Positions 46,079-54,051 of a stretch of 54,051 nt of DNA are shown here, piece after piece. The DNA is taken from NCBI GenBank assembly GCA_028822585.1, contig JAPKDL010000011.1:1-54051 (forward strand). The letters are read 5' to 3'. Made by a program: the position numbers and the translations under genes. The notes under the pieces were generated by a model that did no database searches, was not told the DNA's origin, and worked only from the letters and a program-made list of their open reading frames with translations. Position 1 is the first letter of the stretch, and each line of letters begins with the position of its first letter. The stretch comes from Alphaproteobacteria bacterium. GTDB lineage: Bacteria; Pseudomonadota; Alphaproteobacteria; UBA8366; GCA-2717185.

Positions 46079-47947
46079 ATGGCTGTAACCGCCGAACACG
46101 TCGAAGAGGATTTCCCAAGACAGGAAATCGAATCGGCGGTAATTCGATTTGCTGGCGATTCCGGAGACGGCATGCAATTGACCGGCAGTCAATTTACGCT
46201 GGCGACGGCATTGCAAGGAAACGACCTTGCGACATTTCCGGATTTCCCTGCGGAAATTCGGGCACCCACGGGAACGACCTTCGGCGTCTCCGCCTTCCAA
46301 ATCAACTTTGGCTCCAAAGGCATTCAAACTTCGGGCGATATTCTTGACGTGCTCATCGTGATGAACCCCGCCGCCTTGAAAGTGAACATCAATGATTTGC
46401 GGCCCGGCGGCCTCCTGATTGCGGACATTGGTGCCTTTTCTTCACGGAACCTAACCAAGGCCGGTTACAGCGAAAATCCGCTGGAAGGTAACAGCCTGGA
46501 AAAATTCAAGGTCCTTGAAGTTGATATGAGTCGCCTGACCAAAGAAGCGGTCAAGGAACATGGCCTGACATCGAAGGAAGCCCTGCGATGCAAGAACATG
46601 TGGTCCCTTGGCTTGATCTATTGGATGTATGGCCGCAAACGCGAAGCCACGGTCGATTGGCTGAAAGATAAGTTCAAAGGGAAGCCTGAAATTGCGGCGG
46701 CGAACATTGCCGCCATTAATGCAGGGCACGCTTTTGGTGAAACCGCTGAAATGCCGGCGGAAGTAAATCCATACACCATTCCGGCAGCGGAAATCGCACC
46801 CGGCCTGTACCGCACCGTAACGGGTACGGAAGCCGCAGCGTGGGGTCTAGCCGCCGGGTCTCAACTGGCAGGCCTGGAAATGGTGTTTTGCTCATACCCT
46901 ATCACCCCGGCGTCCGCCGTGCTCCACACGTTGGCGGGAATGGACAATTACGATGTCGTGACGTTTCAGGCGGAAGATGAAATTTCAGCGGTGTGCGCGG
47001 CAATTGGTGCTTCCTATGCAGGTTCTCTTGGCGTGACGTCTAGTTCAGGCCCTGGCGTGGCCCTGAAAACCGAAGCCATCGGCTTGGCCATCAGCACGGA
47101 ATTACCGCTGGTTATCCTCAATTCCCAACGCGCGGGACCTTCTACTGGCCTGCCAACCAAAACCGAACAGTCCGACTTGTATCAGGCGGTGTATGGGCGC
47201 AACGCCGATAGCCCCCTTGTCGTGCTGTCGGCGCGGTCGCCGAGCGATTGCTTCGATACTGCGATTGAAGCTGTCAGATTGGCGACCAAGTATATGACGC
47301 CTGTCATTCTTTTGACCGATGGCTATCTCGCCAATGCGTCGGAACCATGGCTTATCCCCGACTTCGATGATTACGAACCCTTTCCCGCCAAATTTCATGC
47401 GGACCCGGAAGGATTCCATCCATCGCTGCGTGATCCCGAGACATTGGGCCGGATCTGGGCAAAACCGGGGACCCCGGAATTAATGCATCGGATTGGCGGC
47501 ATCGAAAAGAGCTTCGACAGCGGCCATATTTCCTACGATCCAGAAAACCATCAGAAAATGACGGATGTCCGTACGGCTAAAATCAATGGCGTCGCGGCCG
47601 ACATCCCTGCACAAGCCGTCGAATGTGGCACCGAGTCGGGAAAAGTTGCGGTCGTGGGCTGGGGGTCAACCTATGGCCCCATCAGCCGCGCGGTAAATAA
47701 TTTGATCGAAGACGGCCACAGCGTCTCGCATATCCACATTCGCCACATATGGCCGTTCCCGGCAAATATGGGCGATCTGCTTGCGAACTTTGATCAAGTC
47801 CTGGTGCCTGAAATGAACACCGGACAACTTATCACCGTCCTGCGCAGCGAATTCCTAGTACCTGCGGAAGGCTTAAACAAAGTAAATGGACAACCGTTCA
47901 AGATTTTTGAAATCGAGGACGCGGTCCGGGAACGATTGGAGCGATAA
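46079..47947 (+). CDS. korA: 2-oxoacid:ferredoxin oxidoreductase, fused gamma-alpha subunit (KorA type)
   Basis: 622 residues. The N-terminal gamma-like domain begins AVIRFAGDSGDGMQLTGSQF and is followed by the alpha/pyrimidine ThDP domain with CSYPITPASAVLHTLAGMD and the SSSGPGVALKTEAIGLA block; the C-terminal part has VVGWGSTYGPISRAV. The fusion order is that of 2-oxoglutarate (and related 2-oxoacid) ferredoxin oxidoreductases. A GGAGGA site precedes the ATG. With korB one base downstream it forms the oxidative decarboxylase that makes acyl-CoA and reduced ferredoxin, and could be the 2-oxoacid sink for the aminotransferases. Exact substrate: 2-oxoglutarate most likely. Confidence 0.94.
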   Translation: MAVTAEHVEEDFPRQEIESAVIRFAGDSGDGMQLTGSQFTLATALQGNDLATFPDFPAEIRAPTGTTFGVSAFQINFGSKGIQTSGDILDVLIVMNPAALKVNINDLRPGGLLIADIGAFSSRNLTKAGYSENPLEGNSLEKFKVLEVDMSRLTKEAVKEHGLTSKEALRCKNMWSLGLIYWMYGRKREATVDWLKDKFKGKPEIAAANIAAINAGHAFGETAEMPAEVNPYTIPAAEIAPGLYRTVTGTEAAAWGLAAGSQLAGLEMVFCSYPITPASAVLHTLAGMDNYDVVTFQAEDEISAVCAAIGASYAGSLGVTSSSGPGVALKTEAIGLAISTELPLVILNSQRAGPSTGLPTKTEQSDLYQAVYGRNADSPLVVLSARSPSDCFDTAIEAVRLATKYMTPVILLTDGYLANASEPWLIPDFDDYEPFPAKFHADPEGFHPSLRDPETLGRIWAKPGTPELMHRIGGIEKSFDSGHISYDPENHQKMTDVRTAKINGVAADIPAQAVECGTESGKVAVVGWGSTYGPISRAVNNLIEDGHSVSHIHIRHIWPFPANMGDLLANFDQVLVPEMNTGQLITVLRSEFLVPAEGLNKVNGQPFKIFEIEDAVRERLER

Positions 47948-47948
47948 C

Positions 47949-48968
47949 ATGAACATCGCAACCCCGCCGGAAAAGCTAACGGCGAAAGACTTCACCACTG
48001 ACCAAGAGGTGCGTTGGTGCCCAGGCTGTGGCGATTACGCCATTTTGAAGTCTGTCCGCAGTACTCTGGCCGACATTGGCGTACAACCGCACAATACCGT
48101 CTTTGTATCGGGCATCGGCTGCGCGGCGCGGTTTCCTTATTATATGGAAACCTACGGATTTCACACCATCCATGGGCGCGCTCCGGCAATCGCAACGGGC
48201 GTCAAATTGGCGAACCCCGACCTGGATGTTTGGGTGGTTTCCGGTGACGGGGACGCGTTATCGATTGGTGGCAACCATCTTCTGCACGTCTTGCGCCGCA
48301 ATGTGGATTTGCAATTTCTGTTGTTCAACAACGAAATTTATGGCCTGACTAAAGGTCAATATTCTCCGACATCGCGTCCTGGCACCCGCTCGCCTTCAAC
48401 ACCTTTGGGCTCGGTTGATAATCCAGTTTCTGCTGCATTGTTCGCTTTGGGGGCAGGCGCTCGTTTTGTTGGCCGATCCATCGACACACAACAAAAACAT
48501 ATGCCGACGGTGTTGAAACGCGCCCACGAACACAAAGGTGCGTCCTTTGTCGAAATTTTCCAAAACTGCATCGTCTATAATGACAATGTATTTGGTCGGT
48601 TCACCGGGAAAGAAGTCGCCGCCGAAAATCAAATCAATGTCGAGCACGGCAAACCTTTGGTGTTCGGCAAGGACGGCAATAAAGGGCTCCGCGTCAAACC
48701 CGGCGCATTAGAATTGGAAATTATCACAATTGGTGAAAATGGCGTCTCTATCGACGATATTCTCGAACATGACGAGACCAATCTGACCCTGGCAAATTTG
48801 CTGGCGGCAATGGAGCCACCAACATTTCCAGTCGCGATTGGCGTAATCTATTGCAACCCAGGACCAACTTATGTCGAAAGCGTCCGGCAGCAAAAAGAAT
48901 CCACGCGCACTAAACGTGGCAGCATTAACGACCTGCTGCGCAGCGGCCACACATGGCAGAACGGCTAA
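47949..48968 (+). CDS. korB: 2-oxoacid:ferredoxin oxidoreductase beta subunit (KorB type)
   Basis: 339 residues from the ATG at 47949; the longer frame from 47886 runs inside korA. The start WCPGCGDYAILKSVRS holds two cysteines and GIGCAARFP a third, candidate [4Fe-4S] ligands. The ThDP-pyrophosphate motif is VSGDGDALSIGGNH followed by NNEIYGLTKGQ, the GDG...N pattern. The SPTSRPGTRSP block after it is typical of KorB/PorB. Its small size and missing ferredoxin domain match the KorAB two-subunit class. One base separates it from korA, so it is tightly coupled. Confidence 0.95.
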   Translation: MNIATPPEKLTAKDFTTDQEVRWCPGCGDYAILKSVRSTLADIGVQPHNTVFVSGIGCAARFPYYMETYGFHTIHGRAPAIATGVKLANPDLDVWVVSGDGDALSIGGNHLLHVLRRNVDLQFLLFNNEIYGLTKGQYSPTSRPGTRSPSTPLGSVDNPVSAALFALGAGARFVGRSIDTQQKHMPTVLKRAHEHKGASFVEIFQNCIVYNDNVFGRFTGKEVAAENQINVEHGKPLVFGKDGNKGLRVKPGALELEIITIGENGVSIDDILEHDETNLTLANLLAAMEPPTFPVAIGVIYCNPGPTYVESVRQQKESTRTKRGSINDLLRSGHTWQNG

Positions 48969-49229
48969 CAGCTATCAGGAATGGCGTTGCCGGTAGGCGG
49001 GATTTCTATCGTCCGAGGCGGGTTGGTATTGGGCATCGATTTCGGAAATGGCGTCTTGCAGTATGTTGAGCGTGATGTTGTCATCGACGTCAAACAACGT
49101 GGAATCCGCATCGAACCATAAAGGCAAGCTGGTCGCGCAACACGTTTCCAACTGCGCGGATTTCGCCTTTATACCACCACGCCCCTTGGTAAGGGACCTG
49201 GAGACCAATATCCCACACCGCTACTCTTC

Positions 49230-50312
49230 GTGGAATTTCATTTGGCATATCTGACGCCCTCATCGCGACCTTCTCACCACGGAGTCGTCGGGTGGCTTTA
49301 TCTTTGTGCTTTCATGGTCATCGCGATGATGGTGATTGGCGCGATTACCCGTTTGACTGAATCCGGACTGTCCATTGTTGAATGGAGACCCCTGATCGGC
49401 ACACTGCCGCCCTTGTCGACCATTGAATGGACACGAGTCTTTGATCTGTACCAACAAACTTCAGAATACAAACTAGCCAATGACGGCATGAACCTGATTG
49501 AATTCAAAACAATATTCTGGTGGGAGTACATCCACCGTCTGTGGGGTCGGATAATTGGTATGGTCTTTGGTGTGCCCTTCCTATTTTTTCTGTTCACCAG
49601 AAAAATTCCCCCCGGGAAAACGCCACACTTGATCACGCTCTTTATTTTAGGCGGCCTTCAAGGCGTTATTGGCTGGTGGATGGTAAAAAGCGGTTTTGTC
49701 GACCGCACCGACGTCAGTCAATATCGATTGGCGATCCACTTGGGAATGGCATTTTTCATCCTCGGCTATATTTTATGGGTCGCAATGGACATCACCCACG
49801 CCCGCGGCGCGCATACACCGCAAGCACTACGCCCATTAGCAATGATCGTGACGATGGCGGTCTTCGTCACGATCCTTTCCGGTGGCCTGGTAGCAGGTTC
49901 CAACGCTGGGCTGATCCACAATACCTGGCCTTTGATGGATGGCGGCCTAATGCCAACAGATTTATTTGAAATGGAGCCCTGGTGGCTCAATGCATTCGAG
50001 AATCTTAACACGATACAATTCAACCACCGAATTATGGCCTATGTCACAACCGGCCTGGTCTTACTTCTATGGGCCAAAGGCCGCGCCACGCCGATTGGCA
50101 CCCGCGCCCATAAAGCGCTTTCATGGCTCGCACTATCGGTCGCCATCCAAATCTGCCTTGGTGTTATGACATTGCTGCTTGTTGTGCCATTGCCGATTGC
50201 GGTGCTACATCAACTTGGTGCCGTTAGCGTCTTCTGCTTGTCGGTGTGGAATTTACACGCCTTCCATGATGCCAAAGCCACAGAATTCCGCCGGGAAGCC
50301 CCGCAGCCATAA
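49230..50312 (+). CDS. ctaA: Heme A synthase (CtaA/COX15 type)
   Basis: 360 residues with about eight membrane helices. The paired histidine motifs that bind heme are WEYIHRLWGR, AIHLGMAFF, FNHRIMAY and LHQLGAV. The N-terminal ITRLTESGLSIVEWRPLIGT and the VAGSNAGLIHNTWPLMDG block are family-specific. The enzyme oxidises heme O to heme A for aa3-type oxidase in the inner membrane. The start is a GTG at 49230 without an obvious ribosome site, so it is uncertain by a few codons. It overlaps the convergent flippase-like gene by 89 bases at the 3' ends. Confidence 0.96.
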   Translation: MEFHLAYLTPSSRPSHHGVVGWLYLCAFMVIAMMVIGAITRLTESGLSIVEWRPLIGTLPPLSTIEWTRVFDLYQQTSEYKLANDGMNLIEFKTIFWWEYIHRLWGRIIGMVFGVPFLFFLFTRKIPPGKTPHLITLFILGGLQGVIGWWMVKSGFVDRTDVSQYRLAIHLGMAFFILGYILWVAMDITHARGAHTPQALRPLAMIVTMAVFVTILSGGLVAGSNAGLIHNTWPLMDGGLMPTDLFEMEPWWLNAFENLNTIQFNHRIMAYVTTGLVLLLWAKGRATPIGTRAHKALSWLALSVAIQICLGVMTLLLVVPLPIAVLHQLGAVSVFCLSVWNLHAFHDAKATEFRREAPQP

Positions 50313-51213
50313 CCATCACGCCGAATACCACGGACACCATGAATGCGTCCGGTGTCGATACGCCCAAGGGCCCCAAAACAGCGATTAACGCGGCCTCACG
50401 CACGCCCCAGCCGCCAATGGAAATCGGTAACGTGGCCAGCAGCAATGTGGGCGGGACGACCAACAGGCATATCAATAATTCCAGCGACACGCCCAAAGCG
50501 CGCGCCAATAGATAAATTGCCACACCTCCAATTCCATGAATGACAATAGACAGAACAAGTAACTGCAATCCTGCAAACGACAGCAGAAGTCGTCGCATTA
50601 TACGACATGTTCGGCCCAGTCTTCGTATCCAAGCGGGCCGGGCCGGCATCCAGGCGGCAGCTCCCAATATCACAATTAAGATTATGCCAACCGCGATCAG
50701 GATTGTTGAACCCCAAACATTGGCGGCGGGGCTCCACACCACAGCAACCGCGACCAGCGCCCCCAACCCCAAGAGACCGGCAATCCGCTCCTGCACTATG
50801 GTGACGACGCCCATGAATGTCGTGATCCCCTGCGCCCTCAACAGCCATACCCGGGCCGCGTCCCCGCCAATCGTCGTCGACAGGGTTTGATTGAAGAACA
50901 TTGAAATGAAGAACAAACGTTGGGCCACCCCAACGGACAATCTCATTTTAAGGCTTCGGCATATCCGCCGCCACCGCTCCGCACTCACCACGCCAAAAAT
51001 TAGCAAGAAGCCAAATGCTGCAATTGCAGAGCCCATTTTTATGGATTGAAGACTACCTGCAATTGCCGCGACATCCACCTGTCGCGCAAACCACCACATC
51101 AATCCCACCGAAAGACAGATCTTCAGCGCGAAAAGACCCCACATTCGTGTCGCGTCCATTGCTGGCGGAACCGTCAACGGATCATTGACCGCCCGCCTTT
51201 TCCAACATTGCAT
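50224..51213 (-). CDS. Flippase-like integral membrane protein (LPG synthase TM-region/UPF0104 family)
   Basis: 329 residues with eight or so hydrophobic helices. Family-specific features are the start GLFALKICLSVGLMWWFARQ, the FFISMFFNQTLSTTIGGDAA block, VVTIVQERIAGLLGLGALVA and the C-terminal PISIGGWGVREAALIAVLG and AAGLPGGILWLW. Related proteins are often found next to glycan or lipid assembly genes and may move lipids across the membrane; the function here is unknown. Starts at 51213 or 51159 are possible; the first overlaps the end of the M20 gene, which implies the same transcript. The C-terminal 29 residues are antisense to ctaA. Confidence 0.88.
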   Translation of the reverse strand: MQCWKRRAVNDPLTVPPAMDATRMWGLFALKICLSVGLMWWFARQVDVAAIAGSLQSIKMGSAIAAFGFLLIFGVVSAERWRRICRSLKMRLSVGVAQRLFFISMFFNQTLSTTIGGDAARVWLLRAQGITTFMGVVTIVQERIAGLLGLGALVAVAVVWSPAANVWGSTILIAVGIILIVILGAAAWMPARPAWIRRLGRTCRIMRRLLLSFAGLQLLVLSIVIHGIGGVAIYLLARALGVSLELLICLLVVPPTLLLATLPISIGGWGVREAALIAVLGPLGVSTPDAFMVSVVFGVMVMAAGLPGGILWLWHHGRRVNSTPTSRRR

Positions 51214-52414
51214 TTAGAAGCACCTGACACCCTGCGGCAATATCATCGGGGGTCGCATTTTCGATTTCATTGTGACTGATGCCGTCTTCGCAAGGCACAA
51301 AAATCATGCCGCTTGGCGCAACACTGGCCATGTATATGGCGTCATGCCCGGCGCCGCTAACGATATCCAAGTGGCTAAATCCCGCCTGTTCCGCGCCCTC
51401 GCGGACGGCGGCGACACAGGATGCCTCGAACGGCGTCGCCGCAAAACTCCAAATCTGTTCGAAGTTCAGTGACAAGGTGTGCTTTGCTGCAGTTACTTCC
51501 GCGGCGACAACCAACGCATCGTTCATTTCTTTTAATCGATCGTCATCCGGGTGTCGAAAATCAACCGTCATAAACACTTCACCGGGAATGACGTTTCGGC
51601 TATTCGGACTGACCTGCATCATCCCGACCGTCGCACAGGCGCTTGGTTGAAATTCATGGCCAATGCGGTTCACCGCCTGGACAATTTCCGCCGCGCCCAC
51701 CAATGCGTCCCGTCGAACGGCCATCGGCGTCGGCCCCGCATGACTTTCGCGACCAGTGAGGACAATTTCGTACCAACGCTGGGCTTGCCCACCTGTCACC
51801 ACACCAATGGTTTTTTCCTCAGCCTCCAAAACTGGGCCTTGTTCGATATGGGCTTCGAAATATGCACCAATGTCTCGGCCCCCGCACCCCTCCCCCAGAT
51901 AGCCGATGCGCGCCAATTCCTCACCAATGGTCTTGCCGTCGATGTCGGCTTTCCCGTGGGCTTCCTCTAAATCAAATATTTGCGCAAAAGCGCCCGACCC
52001 AACCATCGCCGGCGGGAAACGACTGCCTTCTTCATTCGTCCAGGCGACCACTTCCACCGGCGCTTCAGTTTCAAATTCAGCGTCGTTCAAGGCGCGGATA
52101 ACTTCCAATCCCGCCAGAACGCCAAACGCGCCGTCAAATTTTCCGCCCGTCGGTTGACTATCCAAATGACTGCCCGCCATGACAGGCGCCTGGTCGTTAT
52201 TACGCCCTGGTCGGCGTGCGAAAATATTTCCCATAGCGTCAAAGGACACCGTACAACCCGCCGCTTCACACCATTGCACGAATAGATCCCGACTTTCCCG
52301 GTCCAAATCCGTCAGCGCCAACCGACAAACACCACCTTTTTCCGTGGCCCCAATTTTGGCCATTTCCATGAGGCTGTTCCAGAGCCGGTCGCTATTAATC
52401 TTTAAGTTATGCAT
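51182..52414 (-). CDS. M20-family Zn-dependent amidohydrolase (HyuC N-carbamoylase/allantoate amidohydrolase-like)
   Basis: 410 residues. Metal-site motifs are GSHLDSQPTGGKFDGAFGVL (His and Asp), VAWTNEEGSRF (Glu) and SGAGHDAIYMA (His), with the dimerisation-lid motif GRESHAGPTPMAVRRDALVG. The family cleaves N-carbamoyl amino acids, allantoate or ureidoglycine. It is the usual third partner of a hydantoinase (hydantoin to N-carbamoyl amino acid to amino acid), yet it lies 34 kb from the hyuAB pairs. An AGGGATAACC site precedes the ATG. It is in a minus-strand set with the flippase-like gene, and the CitE-like gene lies 50 bases upstream. Confidence 0.92.
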   Translation of the reverse strand: MHNLKINSDRLWNSLMEMAKIGATEKGGVCRLALTDLDRESRDLFVQWCEAAGCTVSFDAMGNIFARRPGRNNDQAPVMAGSHLDSQPTGGKFDGAFGVLAGLEVIRALNDAEFETEAPVEVVAWTNEEGSRFPPAMVGSGAFAQIFDLEEAHGKADIDGKTIGEELARIGYLGEGCGGRDIGAYFEAHIEQGPVLEAEEKTIGVVTGGQAQRWYEIVLTGRESHAGPTPMAVRRDALVGAAEIVQAVNRIGHEFQPSACATVGMMQVSPNSRNVIPGEVFMTVDFRHPDDDRLKEMNDALVVAAEVTAAKHTLSLNFEQIWSFAATPFEASCVAAVREGAEQAGFSHLDIVSGAGHDAIYMASVAPSGMIFVPCEDGISHNEIENATPDDIAAGCQVLLNAMLEKAGGQ

Positions 52415-52464
52415 GCTGGTTATCCCTGACGGCGCGTTTCAAATGTCCAAATGGACGTCTTTGT

Positions 52465-53376
52465 TTAGCGTTTAGAATTACTTATTTTTTTCGACTGGAT
52501 TGTGTCCATGATCTCCAATGTTCGTTTCGCTTTATAAGCAATCGGGTAATCGATGAAAAAACCGTCGAGTTGAATGGACGCAGACCCTTCCTTTTCCGCC
52601 GCTTCAAAGGTGGCGACAATTTTCTGCGCCTGTTCTACTTCTTCCTCGCTTGGCGTAAACGTCGCGTTCACGACCGCGACCTGCGGCGGATAAATGCACA
52701 TCTTCCCCTGGAACCCCATCGCCTTAACCCGCTGCGCGGACCGTTCCAGGTTTTCCAAATCCTTGATATGCACCCACACCGTATCCAGCGGCGCTTCCAA
52801 TTCAGCCACACGGGATTCCAAAACCATGCGCGCCCGCGCCTGGTCCAACTCCCATTCGTCCAGCGACCACGTCATTCCCATGTCGAGGGTATAATCACCG
52901 GCACCAAACGCCATCCGCCGAATCCGCGACCCGCAAGAGGCGATTTCCCCCAATGCCGCAATTCCTTTGCCCGTCTCGATGATCGGGATCAAGTCAATTG
53001 AACCCTCGACGAGACCCCGTTCACATTCCAAATTTCGCAACAACCAATCAAAGGACCGTAATTGATCGCCGCTTTCAACCATCGGCAACACAATGCCATC
53101 GAGCCATGGACCGACAATGGCGGACGCATCGCCGAAGCAAAACGCTGTGTCGTACCCGTTTACGCGAACATAGCCCAAAGATGTACGCGGGCGTTTTAAT
53201 GCCGCCACCACAAGTTCGCGGGTTGCGACTTTTTCCTCTGTTGCGACAGCATCTTCCAAATCCAGGATCACCGCGTCCGCCTCAACGTCGAACACCTTCC
53301 TCACGTTCTTGGCGTGATTCCCTGGTGCAAACATGAACGTGCGATAGAGGCCGTTTCTGTTTTCTCGCGACATCAT
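52465..53376 (-). CDS. CitE-like HpcH/HpaI aldolase-family CoA-ester lyase
   Basis: 303 residues. The TIM-barrel blocks are FMFAPGNHAKNV, DAVILDLEDAVATEEK (acidic metal site), LIPIIETGKGIAALGEIASC, MAFGAGDYTLDMGMTW and GKMCIYPPQVAVVN with a C-terminal substrate-closing helix (VEQAQKIVATFEAAEKEG). Family members split malyl-CoA, beta-methylmalyl-CoA or citramalyl-CoA; citrate lyase itself needs partner subunits that are absent here. The ATG at 53376 (or 53373) follows GGAAAT. It could cleave a hydroxyacyl-CoA formed by the CoA-transferase/SDR type genes, but the substrate is not evident. Confidence 0.92.
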   Translation of the reverse strand: MMSRENRNGLYRTFMFAPGNHAKNVRKVFDVEADAVILDLEDAVATEEKVATRELVVAALKRPRTSLGYVRVNGYDTAFCFGDASAIVGPWLDGIVLPMVESGDQLRSFDWLLRNLECERGLVEGSIDLIPIIETGKGIAALGEIASCGSRIRRMAFGAGDYTLDMGMTWSLDEWELDQARARMVLESRVAELEAPLDTVWVHIKDLENLERSAQRVKAMGFQGKMCIYPPQVAVVNATFTPSEEEVEQAQKIVATFEAAEKEGSASIQLDGFFIDYPIAYKAKRTLEIMDTIQSKKISNSKR

Positions 53377-53756
53377 ATTTCCATAAATAATTTATAAATT
53401 TTCGCTGTTCCCTGTGACCCAATCATCATTTGCGAAGAACAGTAAATGTGCAAGGCGCACTTCTACACACACCTACCTCTGTTCGCCCACACTTGATTTT
53501 ATCACAGTGGAAAAATGTGTAACGCATAACGGAAGGGCCGGGCAATAAACGATGCAGCATGTTTTAATTTTTTTAAATCAGCAGGAGGCCTCAAACGGCC
53601 ACTCGCAGAAGGCGTTGAGGCGAATAGATTTGTTAGAGACAACGCCATGTTATCAGTCGTTGACATCGCGCCAATCGGTAAAGGGTCAATTCATAACCAT
53701 CAGGAAGAATATCGGAAATCTGAAAATGGTTTTGATGTTTAATCGTCATTCAGACA

Positions 53757-53890
53757 TGCTGTTGTGCAGCATCACGTAAAAACCTATCAGGAAATTAAAA
53801 TACGCTGTTATTGCTCTTGTATTTAGGGGTTCGAATTGTCATATACTGCATTGCAGCATATTCACTCCCTGAAAATGCGGCAACGCAGCA
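53757..53890. promoter_or_regulatory. Cluster of TGC-rich palindromes resembling PhaR operators
   Basis: Three inverted repeats: TGCTG-ttgtg-CAGCA (53757-53771), CTGC-att-GCAG (53846-53856) and TGCG-gcaa-CGCA followed by GCA (53876-53890). A single TGCAGCA also sits at 53553. The middle one exactly fits the CTGC-N3-GCAG consensus known for PhaR, the polyhydroxybutyrate-responsive repressor of phasin genes. The regulated gene is not visible and may lie beyond the right edge. Confidence 0.4.
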
Positions 53891-53932
53891 TTTCGAAATA
53901 CTCCGAATCTTGCGTGTTACCTCCCTAGACTT

Positions 53933-53963
53933 GGGCCGCGCCTTTATAGACGCGGCCCTTTTT
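53933..53963 (+). terminator. Strong intrinsic terminator
   Basis: GGGCCGCG pairs perfectly with CGCGGCCC around a 10-base loop, followed by TTTTT. There is no plus-strand gene for it to end. It lies 40-90 bases after the palindromes, so it may terminate a short untranslated transcript or a leader. Confidence 0.75.
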
Positions 53964-54051
53964 AGGGGAAATTGCTTGTACTTTAACGGTTGCTCAAACG
54001 AGCGCCCAAGCGCCATTAAACAACTGGCACGCCGTTTGTTGCTTCGTTACC

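Larger units (their letters stand above)
53377..54051. other. Right-end intergenic region with operator-like repeats, no convincing gene
   Basis: About 675 bases. Two short frames (53552-53779 plus, 53795-54016 minus) have no ribosome site or recognisable motif and I do not call them. The region holds several TGC-rich palindromes (53757-53890) and one strong terminator (53933-53963), listed separately. The last 90 bases are unremarkable. Confidence 0.45.

Noticed and set aside
48975-49208. Minus-strand ORF of 77 codons between korB and ctaA
   Set aside because: The start would be a TTG without a ribosome site and no family is recognised. The residue composition is protein-like, so it is left open rather than excluded.
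53552-53779. Plus-strand ORF of 75 codons at the right end
   Set aside because: No ribosome site, no motif, and it overlaps the operator-like palindromes. Likely chance.
53795-54016. Minus-strand ORF of 73 codons at the right end
   Set aside because: It spans the terminator hairpin and palindromes, so coding is unlikely.

Overview
The window looks like a free-living or host-associated, probably marine, alphaproteobacterium of the Rhodospirillales type. Supporting signs are a class I lysyl-tRNA synthetase, a TIGR01459-type HAD hydrolase, a class 2 PyrD, a CtaA of the alphaproteobacterial type, KorAB, moderate-to-high GC, and a very rich set of catabolic families (CaiB/BaiF, HyuA/HyuB, Rieske, PhyH, enolase superfamily, GMC, GGT, M81). 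The taxonomic placement is inference from gene content only.

Layout. 1-215 is the start of a dienelactone-hydrolase-like gene running off the left edge. 216-1293 is an AT-rich island with one small membrane-protein ORF and nothing else recognisable. 1294-32192 is a dense catabolic region. It holds an ASST-like propeller protein; a double-domain class III CoA transferase; a tight five-gene operon (class IV aminotransferase, hyuB, hyuA, ThDP enzyme, serine hydrolase); a convergent class I aminotransferase; a second hyuA-hyuB pair; a minus-strand set with Rieske alpha and beta subunits, a PhyH-type oxygenase and a mandelate-racemase-type dehydratase; an SDR, cupin and acyl-CoA dehydrogenase group; an M81 (MlrC-like) peptidase divergent from two tandem gamma-glutamyltransferase paralogues with an NTF2-like protein; and a GMC oxidoreductase.

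Three decayed genes are visible only when frames are read together. They are the N-terminal stump of a 'marine proteobacterial sortase target' (VIT-type) protein at 21891-22157, a YeeE/YedE-family (thiosulfate/sulfur transporter) pseudogene at 32299-33358, and an EAL-domain (c-di-GMP phosphodiesterase) pseudogene at 34316-35590. A fourth, unidentified small gene at 38092-38370 has one in-frame stop.

33459-53376 is mostly core metabolism: HAD hydrolase, pyrD, an S24/LexA-like regulator, a second class IV aminotransferase, lysK, a DinG-like helicase, MarR, a ferredoxin-NADP reductase, korA-korB, ctaA, a flippase-like membrane protein, an M20 carbamoylase/allantoate-amidohydrolase-like enzyme and a CitE-like lyase. 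The right end (53377-54051) has no convincing gene but contains a cluster of TGC-rich palindromes resembling PhaR operators and a strong intrinsic terminator.

How the genes may work together. The theme is cleavage of unusual amide, imide or lactam bonds (two HyuAB sets, an M20 carbamoylase, M81, two GGT-like proteins, a beta-lactamase-fold hydrolase), followed by transamination, 2-oxoacid chemistry (ThDP enzyme, KorAB) and CoA-ester processing (CaiB, acyl-CoA dehydrogenase, SDR, CitE). The best candidate for an undescribed pathway is the 4893-12410 operon. No mobile element, CRISPR array, rRNA or tRNA was recognised.
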